Positions 1 to 11,856 of a stretch of DNA of 64,000 nucleotides are shown here, piece after piece. Source of the stretch: Celoporthe dispersa (taxonomy: Eukaryota; Ascomycota; Sordariomycetes; Diaporthales; Cryphonectriaceae); contig WAID01000014.1 in the NCBI GenBank assembly GCA_016584495.1, positions 310,001 through 374,000 of the forward strand. The letters are read 5' to 3'. Numbering within the stretch: position 1 is the stretch's first letter; each line of letters begins with the position of its first letter. Under the pieces are notes generated by a model. That model was not told the origin of the DNA. It searched no databases and saw nothing but the letters and a program-made list of their open reading frames with translations. Made by a program: the position numbers and the translations under genes.

Positions 1-1357
1 CGGTGCGAGTACCCTGCCTAATTAATTACCGTACCCGGGCCGTGGCTGGCTGTAGATGTGTGAGAGAATTAATCACTGTCTCTTAAGGGCAACATCTCAT
101 CAACTGCCTGATAAGGGAATTCTGTCTTCTGCTCTTGAGGTGAAACTGTAGAGAGATTCTGGCAGCACACCATATATCACATCATACATAGTACTGGGGT
201 ATGACGGTATAATGTACGTACATCAGTGTAACCATGCTTTGTCGACGGGGTATTGACGCAATCAATCATACGGACACACACACACGGATCACTGGCTGGC
301 CACGAAGATCGAGTTGTCCGCGCCGGGGGGGGGGAGGTAAATTTTCGATATTCCCCGAACCAGGGGTTCGCCGCCTTTGGGAAACCTCTCAAGATGAGAC
401 ACGTACTACTAGTACTAGAGTGATGGCTAATACCACCATAGCTTACAAGCAAAGCCCTGTGACGGCTCTGCAACAACTCCTCCCTCCCCCCGCGGAAGGA
501 AGAAAAAAAACAGCCACCGGAGTCATCTGCAGCGCCAGCACATGGTCATGCAGTAGCACTGCGTAGCGTGGCAAGACGTGGCAAGGCAGCGAGTAAGTAA
601 TAGGATGTGTATGTAGATCTGGAGGAGCGAGGGCATCCAAGTGCAACCTTCAGCCGATGCGGCCGCCTGGGAGAAGAGTTCACTTTTAGGTGATGAAATA
701 GGAGCCAGCTGAATGACTGCCTGCACGTCTGCCTGATAGATTAGGGTGCTAAAGTACGACAGCAGGTGCTACAGTGTTAGAGCCTCGGGAGCAGAGTCGG
801 AAAAGGCCAGGCGCTCGTACAACGGGATGTGATGGAGGTTTGAGGCTGCCTGGCTGTCAGTCAGGGGGGAGGGCGTGGGTCGAGACACGGGGAGACAGGC
901 TATCGAGAGGCTAGTGACCGGCACGTCTCCTGATACGATAGGAGGGTTATCCTCGGCTTCCTCCTGCTCGTCTGGATCCAACTCCTCTCAAGCTCGACGG
1001 GCGACCAGTTTGCAAAATGGGATGGTGTGTGCCGAAGGCTGACAGGAGGGAGGCGGCGAGGGAACGCGGTAAGGGAAATAGATGAACGCGATGTGGCAGA
1101 GATTCTCATTGTCTTGAGGGTTCTTCTTTTATTCATCTCAGCTGAACGAGAAGGACGGGGCCAAGTCGATGGCGTCGCAAGCCCCGGATTTCAGCAATGT
1201 TAGTGGTTGTGGTGATGGTGGTGGGGGGGCAAAGTGTCTTGGGGCCTTGGCCTGGTTTTTACCTCCTTGGATCCTTTGGGCCCGAGTCTGAAGTCCGAGT
1301 CCGACCTATGCGTCTGGATTCTGAGTTTTGAGTTCTGGATCGTACACCTTCTTGACC

Positions 1358-1380
1358 GTGTGTGTGTGTGTGTGTGTGTG
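1358..1380. repeat. (GT)n microsatellite
   Basis: Uninterrupted GT dinucleotide run of about 23 bases in non-coding sequence. Confidence 0.95.
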
Positions 1381-1586
1381 GTGAAGAAAGTTTGTAGATC
1401 ATTTACCCATCTGCTGCTAACTTCCCCTCTCTGCCACCGTCGAGCACATACGCTGGCCGACAGTTTAGGTTCGTCAACATGAGTATAAGGTTTTAAAAAC
1501 CTAGGTTCACAGGAAGGAGAAAATTCAAATGACTCTTAGACGTGTCTGTCGCTAGAAAAGTATTGTGAGAAGAAAGGGATTAGTTG

Positions 1587-1618
1587 CACACACACACAGA
1601 GAGCCAGAGAGAGAGAGC

Positions 1619-1644
<26 letters not shown>
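1587..1644. repeat. Compound (CA)n-(GA)n-(GT)n microsatellite
   Basis: A short CA run (1587-1598), a GA-rich link and a longer uninterrupted GT run (about 1619-1644). CA and GT arms are mutually complementary, so this can fold into a hairpin. Confidence 0.9.
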
Positions 1645-1649
<5 letters not shown>

Positions 1650-3026
1650 ACGCGGAAATGATCAGCAGGCAATGAGGCAATAACAGGACAGCTCCTGCCA
1701 GCTCTGCCAATGCCACGCATGCCCAGGCGGATAAGGCCCAAGCCGATAAGGCCCAAGGGGCGGGAGTGGTGGTGGTGGTGGTGCAAGCAGGTTGGCAGCT
1801 GGCAGGGTACTGCCTCATAGTGCAGCAGTTGCGTGTCAAGGCCCATAGCACGACTGAGTAATTTCCATAGTATTACCTGTACCGTAGCGCAAAATAGAAG
1901 GCAGCCAGCCAGCCACAAGCGATCTGGATCAACCCTGATACTGCTGTTCAGCACCTGGGACCCCCCTGAAAGGTGTGCGATAGTGGGGCCGGCTAGGGAC
2001 TTTTCCCACCCCCGGCCTGTGCAAGTCAATGTTCAGCCTGTGTCCAGTCAGGGCCTCGGAGCCAAGGACAGGCAGGACCTGGCGGGGCAGGGGAGGGCCT
2101 GTCGCTTAATGATGCCCTTTTGTCGCCTCGGCAGCCTCCGCCGAGGGTCCTGCCCAAGGCTGCCCCCCCCCCCAAGCAGAAAACGTCAATGCCCATTTCT
2201 GAGGTTGTCCTCCCGCTCCGGGTGGTGTGATCAGCTTCTGTTCTCTTTTCTTTCTCGTACGATCCACCTGCCCATTTCTCTGTCTCGTCCACGACCCAAC
2301 CGACCGACCGACTTGACCACACTGGCCTCAGACAAACCAGGCCACGATCCCGTACGGATACCCGCAATTTTCGCCTGCTGCCCATCTCGCACGGCACGGC
2401 GCAGGACGAGAGAGAGACACTGATACAGTGCAGCACACCACACACACACACAGCTAACCAGGCCTACCGTCGAATGAAACGTCTCACCGTCTGTCTGACA
2501 CCACGTACCGTCCGTCCCCTACCGTCTCTGGCCCCCGTCCCACCCCCCCTGACGGTGGTCTCCTTATCCTGCTCTGGCCGCACCCAACACCGGCATCGGC
2601 CCATCCAGCAGGACAAGCGAGAGAGAGAGAGGGAGAGACTCTGCAGTCACCACGACCACCACCACCACTACCAGCAGCACGACGCAGAGACCGGCTGCAT
2701 CGGCGTTAAACGTTGACGTCTTGACGTCGAAGTCGAGCAGGCTGGCTGACATAAGCTGTCTGGCGAGAGAAGGCAGACGGGTCTTCTCGCACCTGCAATA
2801 GCATAGCATCGCGGGACCAAAGACCCTCGCAGCAGAGCGAGACAAGCAGAGAAACAACAGATTACGGCAGGGCAGCAGAGCAGGGCAGAGAGTACGGAAA
2901 ATCCTTCTCAGTTCCCCTCTCAGACCAGGGCGAGACCGTGCAGCCGTGCCGCCCTGCACCCAGTCCCAAACCGTCTTGGGCCTGTCTCTGGCGACGTGGT
3001 GTCGAATTGCTGCTGCCATCACAGCT

Positions 3027-3053
3027 TGCTGCTGCTGCTGCTGCTGCTGCTGG
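3027..3053. repeat. (TGC)n trinucleotide repeat
   Basis: Nine TGC units about 330 bp upstream of the SREBP start codon, in probable leader or promoter sequence. Confidence 0.9.
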
Positions 3054-3383
3054 GACTCCGTCGGTTCCCTCAGGTGGCAACCACGTGGTATGCTCCTCGG
3101 CATATATTTGTGTGTCTTGAGAGCCTCATCGTCATCTGTTGCAGTCTAGATCGAGGGCCTGCCAGTCGGGAACGGACCGAGCTGAGACGGTACTATAGTG
3201 ACCAGCCCTCGACTCGAGTCCCTGCTCCATCCTGACCACACACGGCCCATCTCCCTCCCATCGCTTAGGGCCGTCACGCGTTCATGTCGAACCACTCGTG
3301 CATAAACGGTACCGCCTAAGCAATACCTCCGCAGCATTGCCCGTCAGGGCCACCACCCGGCACTCTCCGTTTTCCCAGCAAAA

Positions 3384-6300
3384 ATGGCAGATCAACAGCG
3401 GGATCCCCAGCCTTGGGATGCCGGCCTCGACACAAACTTCGATTTTCGGTCCCACGACCCCCACCACCTCCCAGCAGCAACATCAGCCCCAAATTCCGCT
3501 TCAGCCTCCTCCTCCTCGGGCCCAGTCTCTCCTCCCAGTTATCAGATCCTCAACCGCACCGCCGCTCCCACGCCCGATACCGACCCTCTCACCTCGACTG
3601 GCCCCGACCCGGCCTTTCCCGACTTCGGTGTGAGCGCTGCCTGGGCCGACCAAAACCAGTTCACCCCTCCTCTGGCCCCCAGCGACGGGGACTCTCTCGA
3701 CGCCCTGAACCTGTTTCCCGACAACTGGAACGTGCCCACTGCCTCCTTCCCCAACCAGAGCCTCCAGTTCCGTCCGCGGCCAGACGGCCGGGAGCCCTCC
3801 AGCGTCGACCTCTTCAGCGCCTTCTTGCAGAGTTCTGCCGCTGCCAGCAACCAGGGACTCGGCTCTGCGTCTCGCTCCGCCCCCGTCCCTATCGCCATGC
3901 CGACCCTGACCCCCGCCCAGCAGGAGCAGCTGAGAAACATCGCCATGCCGCCGCACCTCCAGTACCAGTCGCCAAAGAGCGAGCCCAGCCAGCTAAGCCC
4001 TCAGTCGAGCTCCGGTGAGGGCCACAAGAACCTGTCTCCCGATCCGTCTAAATCCGGCAGCCGGAAGCGGAAGTCCTCGGCGGACGACGACGATCTGGAC
4101 GACGAGGAGGATGAGGATGGCCAGCAACCGGTCAAAAAGACCGCCCACAACATGATCGAGAAGCGCTATAGGACGAACCTCAACGACAAGATCGCGGCGC
4201 TACGCGACAGCGTGCCGAGCTTGCGGGTGCTGTCCAAGAGCGCACGCGGCGAAGATACTACCGAGGACAGGGAGGAGCTGCATGGTCTGACCCCAGCTCA
4301 TAAGCTCAACAAGGCTACGGTGAGTGTGCCAGGTCGGGCCCGGCACCCTGGGTTGTCTTCTGCTTGACTGACACGTGTGGGCACAGGTTCTGAGCAAGGC
4401 GACCGAGTATATCCGCCATCTAGAGAAGAGAAACAACCGCCTCACCGACGAGAACAACACGATGCAGCAGAGGATATCCGCCTTCGAGAAGTTGTTCATG
4501 GCGAGCGCGATGAACGGCACAATGAGCCCGATCCAAAACCAGAACAACAGCATACAGTTTGGGCAGGAGGGCACGCAGTTTATGAACACGCCGGTCGGCA
4601 CCCCGAGGGCCCTGGATCCACAGGGTATGATCCCTGTGCCCGACGACATGAAGCGTATCATCAGCGCCCAGCTGGCGGCAGGGCGGCCTTACCCTGTGCC
4701 GCAGCAGGGCTTCCAGCAGACGCCGGCCATCATGCGACAGCAACAGATACAGCAGCAGCAGCAGATGCAGAACAACCGGTGGCAGAACGCCCCCTTCTAC
4801 GGCAAGTTCATGGTGGGCTCCCTGGCCGGTCTTATGTTCGTCGAATCCCTCCGCGAGAGGGAGCAGAGCAACGCGTCACCCGAGGGCCGTGGCCTCTTCG
4901 CCCTGCCAATCCATCTTCTGGGGCGGCTGGTCTCAGAGTCGCATATCAGCCTGGCCGGCCAACAGTACTCTCTTGCCCATGCCATCTCCACCCTTAAATC
5001 CCTCCTACTTCTTGGCACCCTGCTCTGGGTCTTTGTGCCGTCTCTCTTCGCACCAAGACCTCCCAAGACGCAAAAGTTCCAGCTTAGCAATGCTGCCCTT
5101 CAGGCGGTACCGTCACTGGCATCACCTATCAACGTCAGGGAGACAGGCGTGGCTCACGGCCATCCAGACCGTCTGGGTGCCGCGTCATAACTTCTTCCTC
5201 GAGGCGGCCGCATTGCTCCTGAAGACGATGAAGCTCAGCCTGCGGAATACCATCGGTATCCACCATTACCAGATGCTAACCGGACTGACTGAAGAGCAAG
5301 AGACTGCGCGCGTCAAGGCCTGGACCATCGCGTTAGATGCGCAGCTGGCTGGCGGTGACATTGAGATCAACAAGAGCCGCCTGACCCTGACACTGCTTGC
5401 CTCCCGAACCCTCCCCGAAACACCGCTGCGGCTTATGCTGAGTGCTCTGCACATCCGCATCCTGCTCTGGCAGCTCGGCAACCAGAGGGTCCACAACATG
5501 CTGGCAGCCAAGTTGGCCAGGTCCAAGTGGAACGAGGCGTGGCAGCTGTACCGGCTGACAAACTCCCTCCGCCGGACCGTACCACCTTCGCCGGATGACG
5601 AGCTCCCGGACCACCTAGCGCTCCTCCTCGAGCAGAACTGTGATGATGTCCTGAACGAGATCATCGTGCAGCGCGCGCACAACCTCGCCTTCAACCGCCC
5701 AACTACCCACGACATGGATGTCGACGTCGACGGCATGAATGTGGTCGTCGAAGACCCGGCTGTGCGATCCCCTATGGATGCCGTCGCCGCCTGGTGGTCA
5801 AGCCTTGTGCTACAGCGGGCGCTATCAGCCAGCCTCGCGGGCGCAGAAGACGAGAGCGGAGGAGAGGAAAAGATCCTGGGCGGACATGTTGAGAAGGCTA
5901 TCAAGGTGGCGCCCGTCGGCTCCAACGCCCAACTGCGGGCTCTTGTTGCCAAGGCGTTCCTCTTGGATGAGAAGCGGGGCGCCAATATCGCCACCGTCCT
6001 GAAGGCCCTGGGCCCGAGCCTGAACCCAGATAAGCATCCGCAGTACAGCAAAGGCGTGCCACCCCTCATCGATGCGCCGCTATCTTCGATCGCACCCGAC
6101 CCAGATGTGCAGCTTGCCCTGCGGTGTGCCATGGCCATCGCGCACCTACAGCGCTACGAAGTGCCACCACCCAGCGCTCTCTCCGTCGTTGATAGCATCT
6201 TACCTGCTTCAGCCGAGGGCCTGTCGCTCCTGGGCTGTACCGCCGCATTCCAGCTCATGGATCGCCTGTACAAACACCCTATCGCGGCGGAGACGTGTTC

Positions 6301-6511
6301 CGTTTCACTCGAGCGCCTGTCGGGCACCCTGAGGAGATGGATCGGAAGTGCAGACGACGACAGGCCCGGCCTCGACCGCGAACTCCGGCAAAAGATGGTC
6401 CAGCGCTGTCTCGGCGTGACCAAGAGCGTTATAGGCATGGAAGAGGACCAAGGTTATGCGACCATGACCGACTGTGAGAGCGATGGTAGCCTCTGTGACG
6501 TCGCTGCGTGA
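3384..6511 (+). CDS. srbA: Sterol regulatory element-binding protein, bHLH membrane-bound transcription factor (Sre1/SrbA type), with an apparent frameshift
   Basis: Two exons, 3384-4319 and 4387-6511; the 67-bp intron (GT at 4320, AG at 4386) is phase 0 and lies inside the bHLH. About 1,019 residues if the frameshift is bridged. Seen: Ser/Pro-rich N-terminus, basic stretch SRKRKSS, acidic run, then a bHLH at about 250-332 with KKTAHNMIEKRYR; the Tyr in EKRYR is the SREBP signature. A coiled-coil-like helix follows (VLSKATEYIRHLEKRNN), a Gln run, two hydrophobic segments (about 450-470 and 510-535), and a conserved C-terminal half of the DUF2014 type. Known of the family: an ER membrane precursor cleaved under low sterol or low oxygen to release the bHLH part, which drives ergosterol, hypoxia and azole-response genes. 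Oddity: the frame changes by one base at 5138-5140. Unbridged, translation stops at 5190, keeping the bHLH and both helices but losing the C-terminal regulatory domain. The start at 3384 gives the full Ser/Pro-rich domain. Confidence 0.93.
5138..5140 (+). other. Apparent one-base insertion (GGG run) in the SREBP gene
   Basis: Up to codon 5137-5139 the first exon-2 frame reads conserved SREBP sequence (SLASPINVR). From 5141 the conserved sequence (RQAWLTAIQTVWVPRHNFF) is in the next frame. Omitting one G of the run in CAGGGAG joins them. No GT..AG pair fits here. Confidence 0.85.
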
Positions 6512-9500
6512 GCGGTCTCTGTCTGGCATGAGCACGGATTGTTTGTTCTTTTTCTTTTTTCTCTGGTCGTGTAAAGATTTACGTAAACGCTTGGTTCTCT
6601 GTACATATTGCATCTTTGGTGGTTGGGAGGCACTCTACGGAATATTGTACCTGCTTAATGGCCTCAATGGAACGCAAAAATGGGTTGTCAAGGGCATCGG
6701 GCCTGGAGTTTTATCGTCGGCGCATATACCAATCCACCGACTGATAGGTCGGACCTCATGAATACAGTGTGGCATTATTGTCTGCGCCTACCTGGAGGGA
6801 GTTGCTTAGACAGAACAGACCACCAGCCAGCCCCTGTGATGGGTTGGGTTGGTTGTGAGCGGGCGGCCTACGATCAAGATCTACTGCCGCTCAACCCATG
6901 AATCCTTTACCTGCAATCTCAACTTTCCTCTCCCAAGAAGTGCTCAGCTCTTCCACATACCTGGCTAGCACGCTTGGTCAGTTCGTGTGTGAGGGTCGCC
7001 TATTATAGTGAATATCCAAAGTGTGGACAAAATGTTGTACTGTATGGCAGGTACGACCGATATCGTGTTGCCCATCGTTTCCTCACCCCGACGGTTCCTT
7101 CCTTTCCATCGACTTGATCCCCGCCCACACTCCGGTCTCCCTCATTCTCTCCTCCCCTCATGCCTCTCATGACCTACCTTTGCCTTTTCTTCTCCTTCTC
7201 TCTCTCTCTCTCCCTCTCAAAAAGTTTTTCTCAACTTGCTCGGTCTTCGCAGGCTTCCTGCTGGCCTAGCTACCTTGGATCTGTCAACACTCTGTGTCTA
7301 TTATCTTACCACAAGCACGTCATCCTCCCACCTCGTTTACGCTCAATCCGATCCAGAAGTACACATCGAAATGAGGCTGCCGCCACGGACACGCCTTGAC
7401 TGCGTCACAGCATATGTTTCCCTGCAGCGTTTTCGGCCCTCGGTCTTGATCCACCGAGCACTTTGTCACCCGCCGCTGGGGTCTTTCAGGATGAGCATCA
7501 CCTGAACCTTGCTCCCGCCCTGATTGAGGATTCTGTCCACTCGGGACATAGGCTGCAGTGGGCACCCTTCTGTGGAGACACAGACCCTGGAGCAGCGCAA
7601 CGTCGCCATACATACATGGTGCTACAGTACTTGCTACTGTATGTACTATGACTGCGACTAGGTACCTATACCTCCGTATTCACGCGAGCTAATGCGGCTC
7701 GGGTGCGGGAGCGGGAATGTGAGCATGAGGCGTGAGCTTTTTTTTTCGTTTTCCCCGCAAGTGTACTTGGGCTCACACACTCGGCACTGACACGGCGACG
7801 TGAGATTAAACTTGAACCTAGCAAGGCACCATCTCCTTTCGCCGGGATGGAGGGTATTCCCCCTTCAATTTGAGGTCGGTCATGGTCCTGCGGCGGGCGT
7901 GGGTGAATCGAGGCAGCTATTCATTGAATGTCTCGGCCTATATATCTCCTCTTCCCGGCCGAGGTACATGCGGCGGACATTACACGCACACGCTCACGCT
8001 CACGCGCACAGCAGTAGCCTGAGACGATCAAATAGCCCTCCTGGGGCTACGATACACCACACCTTCCTGGCGCACGTTGGCTCACACGACCCGGAACCGG
8101 GGGGGAGGGGAGGATGGGGCGTCTTGTCCGGCTGTGAGTGTCTTGCTGCTGAGGCGTTTGGGTCCCCTGGAACTTTACCATGGTCCGGCTCAGAGCATAG
8201 TTGGCTTTCATTTCTTGGCACGACCCGAGCGAGAAAGGTAGCCTGTGCAGTCTGATCTCTTCTTGATGAAGAACAGAGCCCGCGTCTGTCATGCCCCTTG
8301 TGTATTGCTCAGCTGGGCTTATGCCACATACGCCCCCGTGGACCGTCCTGGCTGGATACCTGACTGACATCTTCGGGGGAAATCCCATGCTGACTGCGCG
8401 GGTCCGGATAGACAAGCTTTGATATTGCGTCGCTCATATATTGGCACTGGCGGCCTAGGACGCAAGGAATCGACGTCTCGTCAACCCGAGCGATGGCTTG
8501 ACCCAAGCCGTCCCTGCACGGTCGAGTTCTGCTCACGGGAGCGTTCAAACTTCGATATTAGACTTCGTCAGGCCGGTAATTTCACCGTATGAAAGGCAGG
8601 ACCAAGGCGCCCTGACTACCCCGACCCGCCGAACATCGCACTGGCCGGTTCCCGCCTAACCCCTCTCCATGCAACGTACAGTCACATCGATGCTACTATA
8701 GGCTGCAGAGAACCTTTCCCCCCCTCTCTTGCACCTCAGAGTATTGAGCTGTTGCAGGACGCCCGGTCGCGGCCTTGTGCGCCCCGACAGTCATCACCAC
8801 CTCGTTAGGGCACTGGGCTAATGCAGTATTAGAGGTCATGGCCTCTACTACTAACAATGTTGGTGTCTGACGGGACACACGGGACTCGTCCACGCTTGCA
8901 GCAGCCTGGCTCATACAGCTTGCTTGTTACGGAAGGTTTCTATGGGCCTATACCAGTTGCATCATCTGGTGACCTCTTGGGTGCCTCTCGTGATTATGAA
9001 AACAAGAAATCATCCGCCAGCATTTGGGCCTGGGGTTCAGCAACTGACCTTGCTCCAGAAAGCCTGACCACCCAGCCGATGGATTCCGTTCTCCTCACAC
9101 AACACCCTTCTCCCATGTCCTGACTTCCTTTTTTTTTTTTTTTCAAACCCTCCTCCCTTCATCATTTCTTCTCGCCGTCCTTCCCCTGTCCTGACCTCCT
9201 ATGTGTGACTCCATGCAGGTGACGAGCCGCAGGACAGACCTACCGCTGCTTAGCTACAAGCTACTGGGGATCTGCAGTGGCCAGTCTCATGAGCACAAAG
9301 CACCGAGTAGTACTCGATATCGATCACCATCGTATTCTGTGTGGCAGGGTCATGGATGCTGCAGTCAACGGCCGTACTCCGTATGTATGTGCAAGGTTAG
9401 ATCAACTAGTCTCCCGGGCTTGTGATCTGCAATTTGCTTCGTGGTGGTAGCTCAGCAAAGTAGGTTTATAAAAGTAAACAGTTGTCCCCACAGCCCGAGA

Positions 9501-9603
9501 CAGTGTCTTGTGAGATTGCGGAGCAGCTCTTTCTGTCGTCCTGCTCTTGCGGTCTCAGGTGAGGTAATAAGCACTCATCAATAAGTCATCACGGCCTCGG
9601 ACC
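6512..9603. other. Intergenic stretch, no gene recognised
   Basis: About 3.1 kb between the SREBP stop and the mannosidase start. It contains a T-rich probable 3' end of the SREBP transcript (6540-6620), CT-rich tracts near 7145-7220 and a T run near 9129-9143. All open frames are short and of biased composition. No tRNA-like fold was recognised. Confidence 0.5.
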
Positions 9604-11856
9604 ATGCATTTGTTGCCATATTACGTGCTTACAGCCCTAGTGACGGCTTCCCCAGTGGTAGCCGTCCCTCGGGGCCCTTACGTGCGAGGTAGTTCCTACG
9701 ATGGCCCGACGAAGAGATACTCTGGTCCTCCTGCGGCCTACACATACAACCAGACTCGGGCAGATGCCGTGAAGCAGACGTTCCAGATCAGCTGGGACGG
9801 GTACTATAAATATGCCTTCCCTGGCGACTCGCTGCTTCCTGTCACCAACAGCTTCGAGAACGACAGGTCAGTGGGGTGCAACGCGGTCCGGTCAACAATT
9901 GAGGGGATGGCTCGCTGACCGACGAGAGAACAGGAACGGCTGGGGCGCGAGCGCCATCGATGCCTTCAGCACGGCGCTGATCATGGGCAACACGGAGGTG
10001 GTCACCCAGATCCTGGACTATGTGCCGGAGATCGACTTCAGCGTCAGCTACAACGACACAGTGGTCTCGCTCTTTGAGACGACCATCCGTTATCTCGGTG
10101 GCCTGCTCGCTGGTGGGTCCTTGTCCTCGCCCCCGGGTAGAAACATGTGCCAGGCCTCGCACAGTCAGATATCGCATGGTTGACCAACATAATGATCTGT
10201 ATTCCACAGCCTACGATCTCCTCACGGGGCCGCTTGCCTCTGAATACGGCAACCTGACCTCCAGGGCCGACACCATCCTCGCTCAGGCCAAGAGCCTTGG
10301 AGACAACCTGAAATTTGCTTTCGATACGGCGACCGGCATCCCTGACAACAGCGTCTATCTCGCTCCTCCTCGCCTCGCCAACTCTACGACCAATGGTCTC
10401 GCCACCATCGGCTCCCTTGTTCTCGAGTGGACGCGCCTGTCTGACTTAACCGGAGACCCCACGTACAGCGATCTCGCGAAGAAGGGCGAGTCGTATCTCA
10501 TCCACCCCAAAAACCCAGAACTGGCCGAGCCTTTTCCCGGCCTGCTGGGCACCCACGTATCGATCGCTAATGGCAGCTTCGTCGACAGCCAGGGCGGCTG
10601 GACGGGCGGCACGGACAGCTTCTACGAGTATCTGATCAAGATGTACGTGTATGATCCAGTGCGGTTTGAGACGTATAAGGATCGCTGGGTGCTCGCCGTG
10701 GACAGCAGCATCAAGTATCTGGCCAGCCACCCTACAAGCAGGCCGGACTTGACGTTCCTGGCATATTATTTCAATTCATCCAAGTCTGGTATTGATTATT
10801 ACTCAGAACACCGTAAGCTGGCTCATGTCTTTCCTGGGTGGGCCCTCTCGCACACCAGTCTCCCTTCCACTCCAAGCCCCCATCCCTCCTATTCACACGC
10901 CTGGTCCTACGAGGCCCCTCTTCCAAACTCTTGTCCCAAGTTGAGGGCAGCGAACAGGGGCAGCGTCGAAAACGCCGGGGCTGCAAGTGCAACCCGAGCC
11001 ATGAGGGCGGGCCACGCGTTGCGGAACGGGAGACAAACACGGGTGTCGGGCCTTGTTTGTACAGCTTGGTCTGCTGGGTTTCTTGGAGCACCACCTCTTG
11101 GGGCAGCAAGCACAGGCATACCCGCCAGCTCGCACAAAGGGGGGCATTGTGACGAGACACAGACGGGGCTGACAAACATCTTGATTACTCTCCAGTCGCC
11201 TGTTTCGACGGTGGAAACTTTATACTGGGCGGGTTGACGCTCGATGAGCCCACTTATATCGACTTCGGCCTGGAGCTCGTGGCCGGGTGTCGTGACACCT
11301 ACTACCAAACAGCCACCGGCATCGGGCCCGAGACGTTCATGTGGCTTGGCGAATACGCACCCGACAACGTGCCCGTCCCAGCAGGCGACGAGACGTTTTA
11401 CGAGCGGGCCGGCTTCTACATCACGGACGCGCAGTACATCACGCGGCCCGAGGTCGTGGAGAGCTTCTACTATGCGTATCGTGCCACCGGCGACCCGAAA
11501 TATCAGGACTGGGCGTGGGAGGCATACCTGGCCATCAACGAGACCTGCAGGGTTGGAAGCGGCTACTCGAGCATCAATGATGTGAATCAGGTGGGCGGCG
11601 GTGGGTTCCAGAATTTCCAGGAGAGCTTCTGGTTTGCGGAGGTGTTGAAGTATAGCTACCTGATCCATGCCGAGGTGAGTCGTGCTCCGCCGTGTTTCGT
11701 GTGTCTCGAAATGGAACCAACAGAGTACTGATCTGACGGTGTACACAGGATGCTGCATACCAGGTCAAGGCCGACCAGACCAATGAGTTTGTTTTCAACA
11801 CCGAGGCTCATCCGGTCAAGATTCCCGGCGGTGAGAGTAGCAAGCGGAGGAAGTAA
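9604..11856 (+). CDS. Secreted class I alpha-1,2-mannosidase, glycoside hydrolase family 47
   Basis: Five exons: 9604-9866, 9934-10112, 10210-10812, 11196-11674, 11749-11856, joined by GT..AG introns of 67, 97, 383 and 74 bp; the joined frame gives 543 residues, normal for fungal GH47. Family signatures in order: NGWGASAIDAF after exon 1, RYLGGLLAAYDLLTG across intron 2, RPDLTFLAYY, ACFDGGNFILGG across intron 3, FYITDAQYITRPEVVES, CRVGSGYSSINDVN, ESFWFAEVLKYSYL and the C-terminal FNTEAHP, whose Thr binds the active-site calcium in this family. The two Cys in ACFDGG and ETCRVG match the conserved disulfide. A hydrophobic N-terminus ending near the Ala-Val-Pro of VVAVPRG looks like a cleaved signal peptide, and there are several N-glycosylation sequons. 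Known role: removal of alpha-1,2-linked mannose from N-glycans. The absence of an ER/Golgi anchor suggests the secreted fungal subgroup. No neighbour is functionally linked. Confidence 0.95.
10813..11195 (+). other. Unusually long third intron of the GH47 gene
   Basis: Donor GTAAGC at 10813 and acceptor CCAG at 11195 join EH|LACFDGG in phase. At 383 bp it is four to six times longer than the gene's other introns. The exon-3 frame stays open through it to 11237, so retention would give a truncated enzyme ending in a long foreign tail. No transposon or RNA feature is recognised inside. Confidence 0.85.

Larger units (their letters stand above)
1..3383. other. Long non-coding stretch upstream of the SREBP gene
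   Basis: No open frame here has protein-like composition or a recognisable family. The stretch holds several microsatellites (listed separately), a GGT run near 1767-1784 and, towards 2160-3380, C- and CT-rich sequence typical of a fungal promoter or long 5' leader. SREBP genes in filamentous fungi often have long leaders, so the last 1 kb or more is plausibly transcribed leader, but I cannot place a transcription start. Nothing else is recognised. Confidence 0.5.

Noticed and set aside
2564..3103. Minus-strand frame of 179 codons
   Set aside because: Low-complexity (poly-Gln from the TGC run, poly-Val) with no known motif, upstream of the SREBP gene.
5138..5144. An intron explaining the SREBP frame change
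   Set aside because: Conserved residues run right up to both sides of the shift, leaving no room for an intron.
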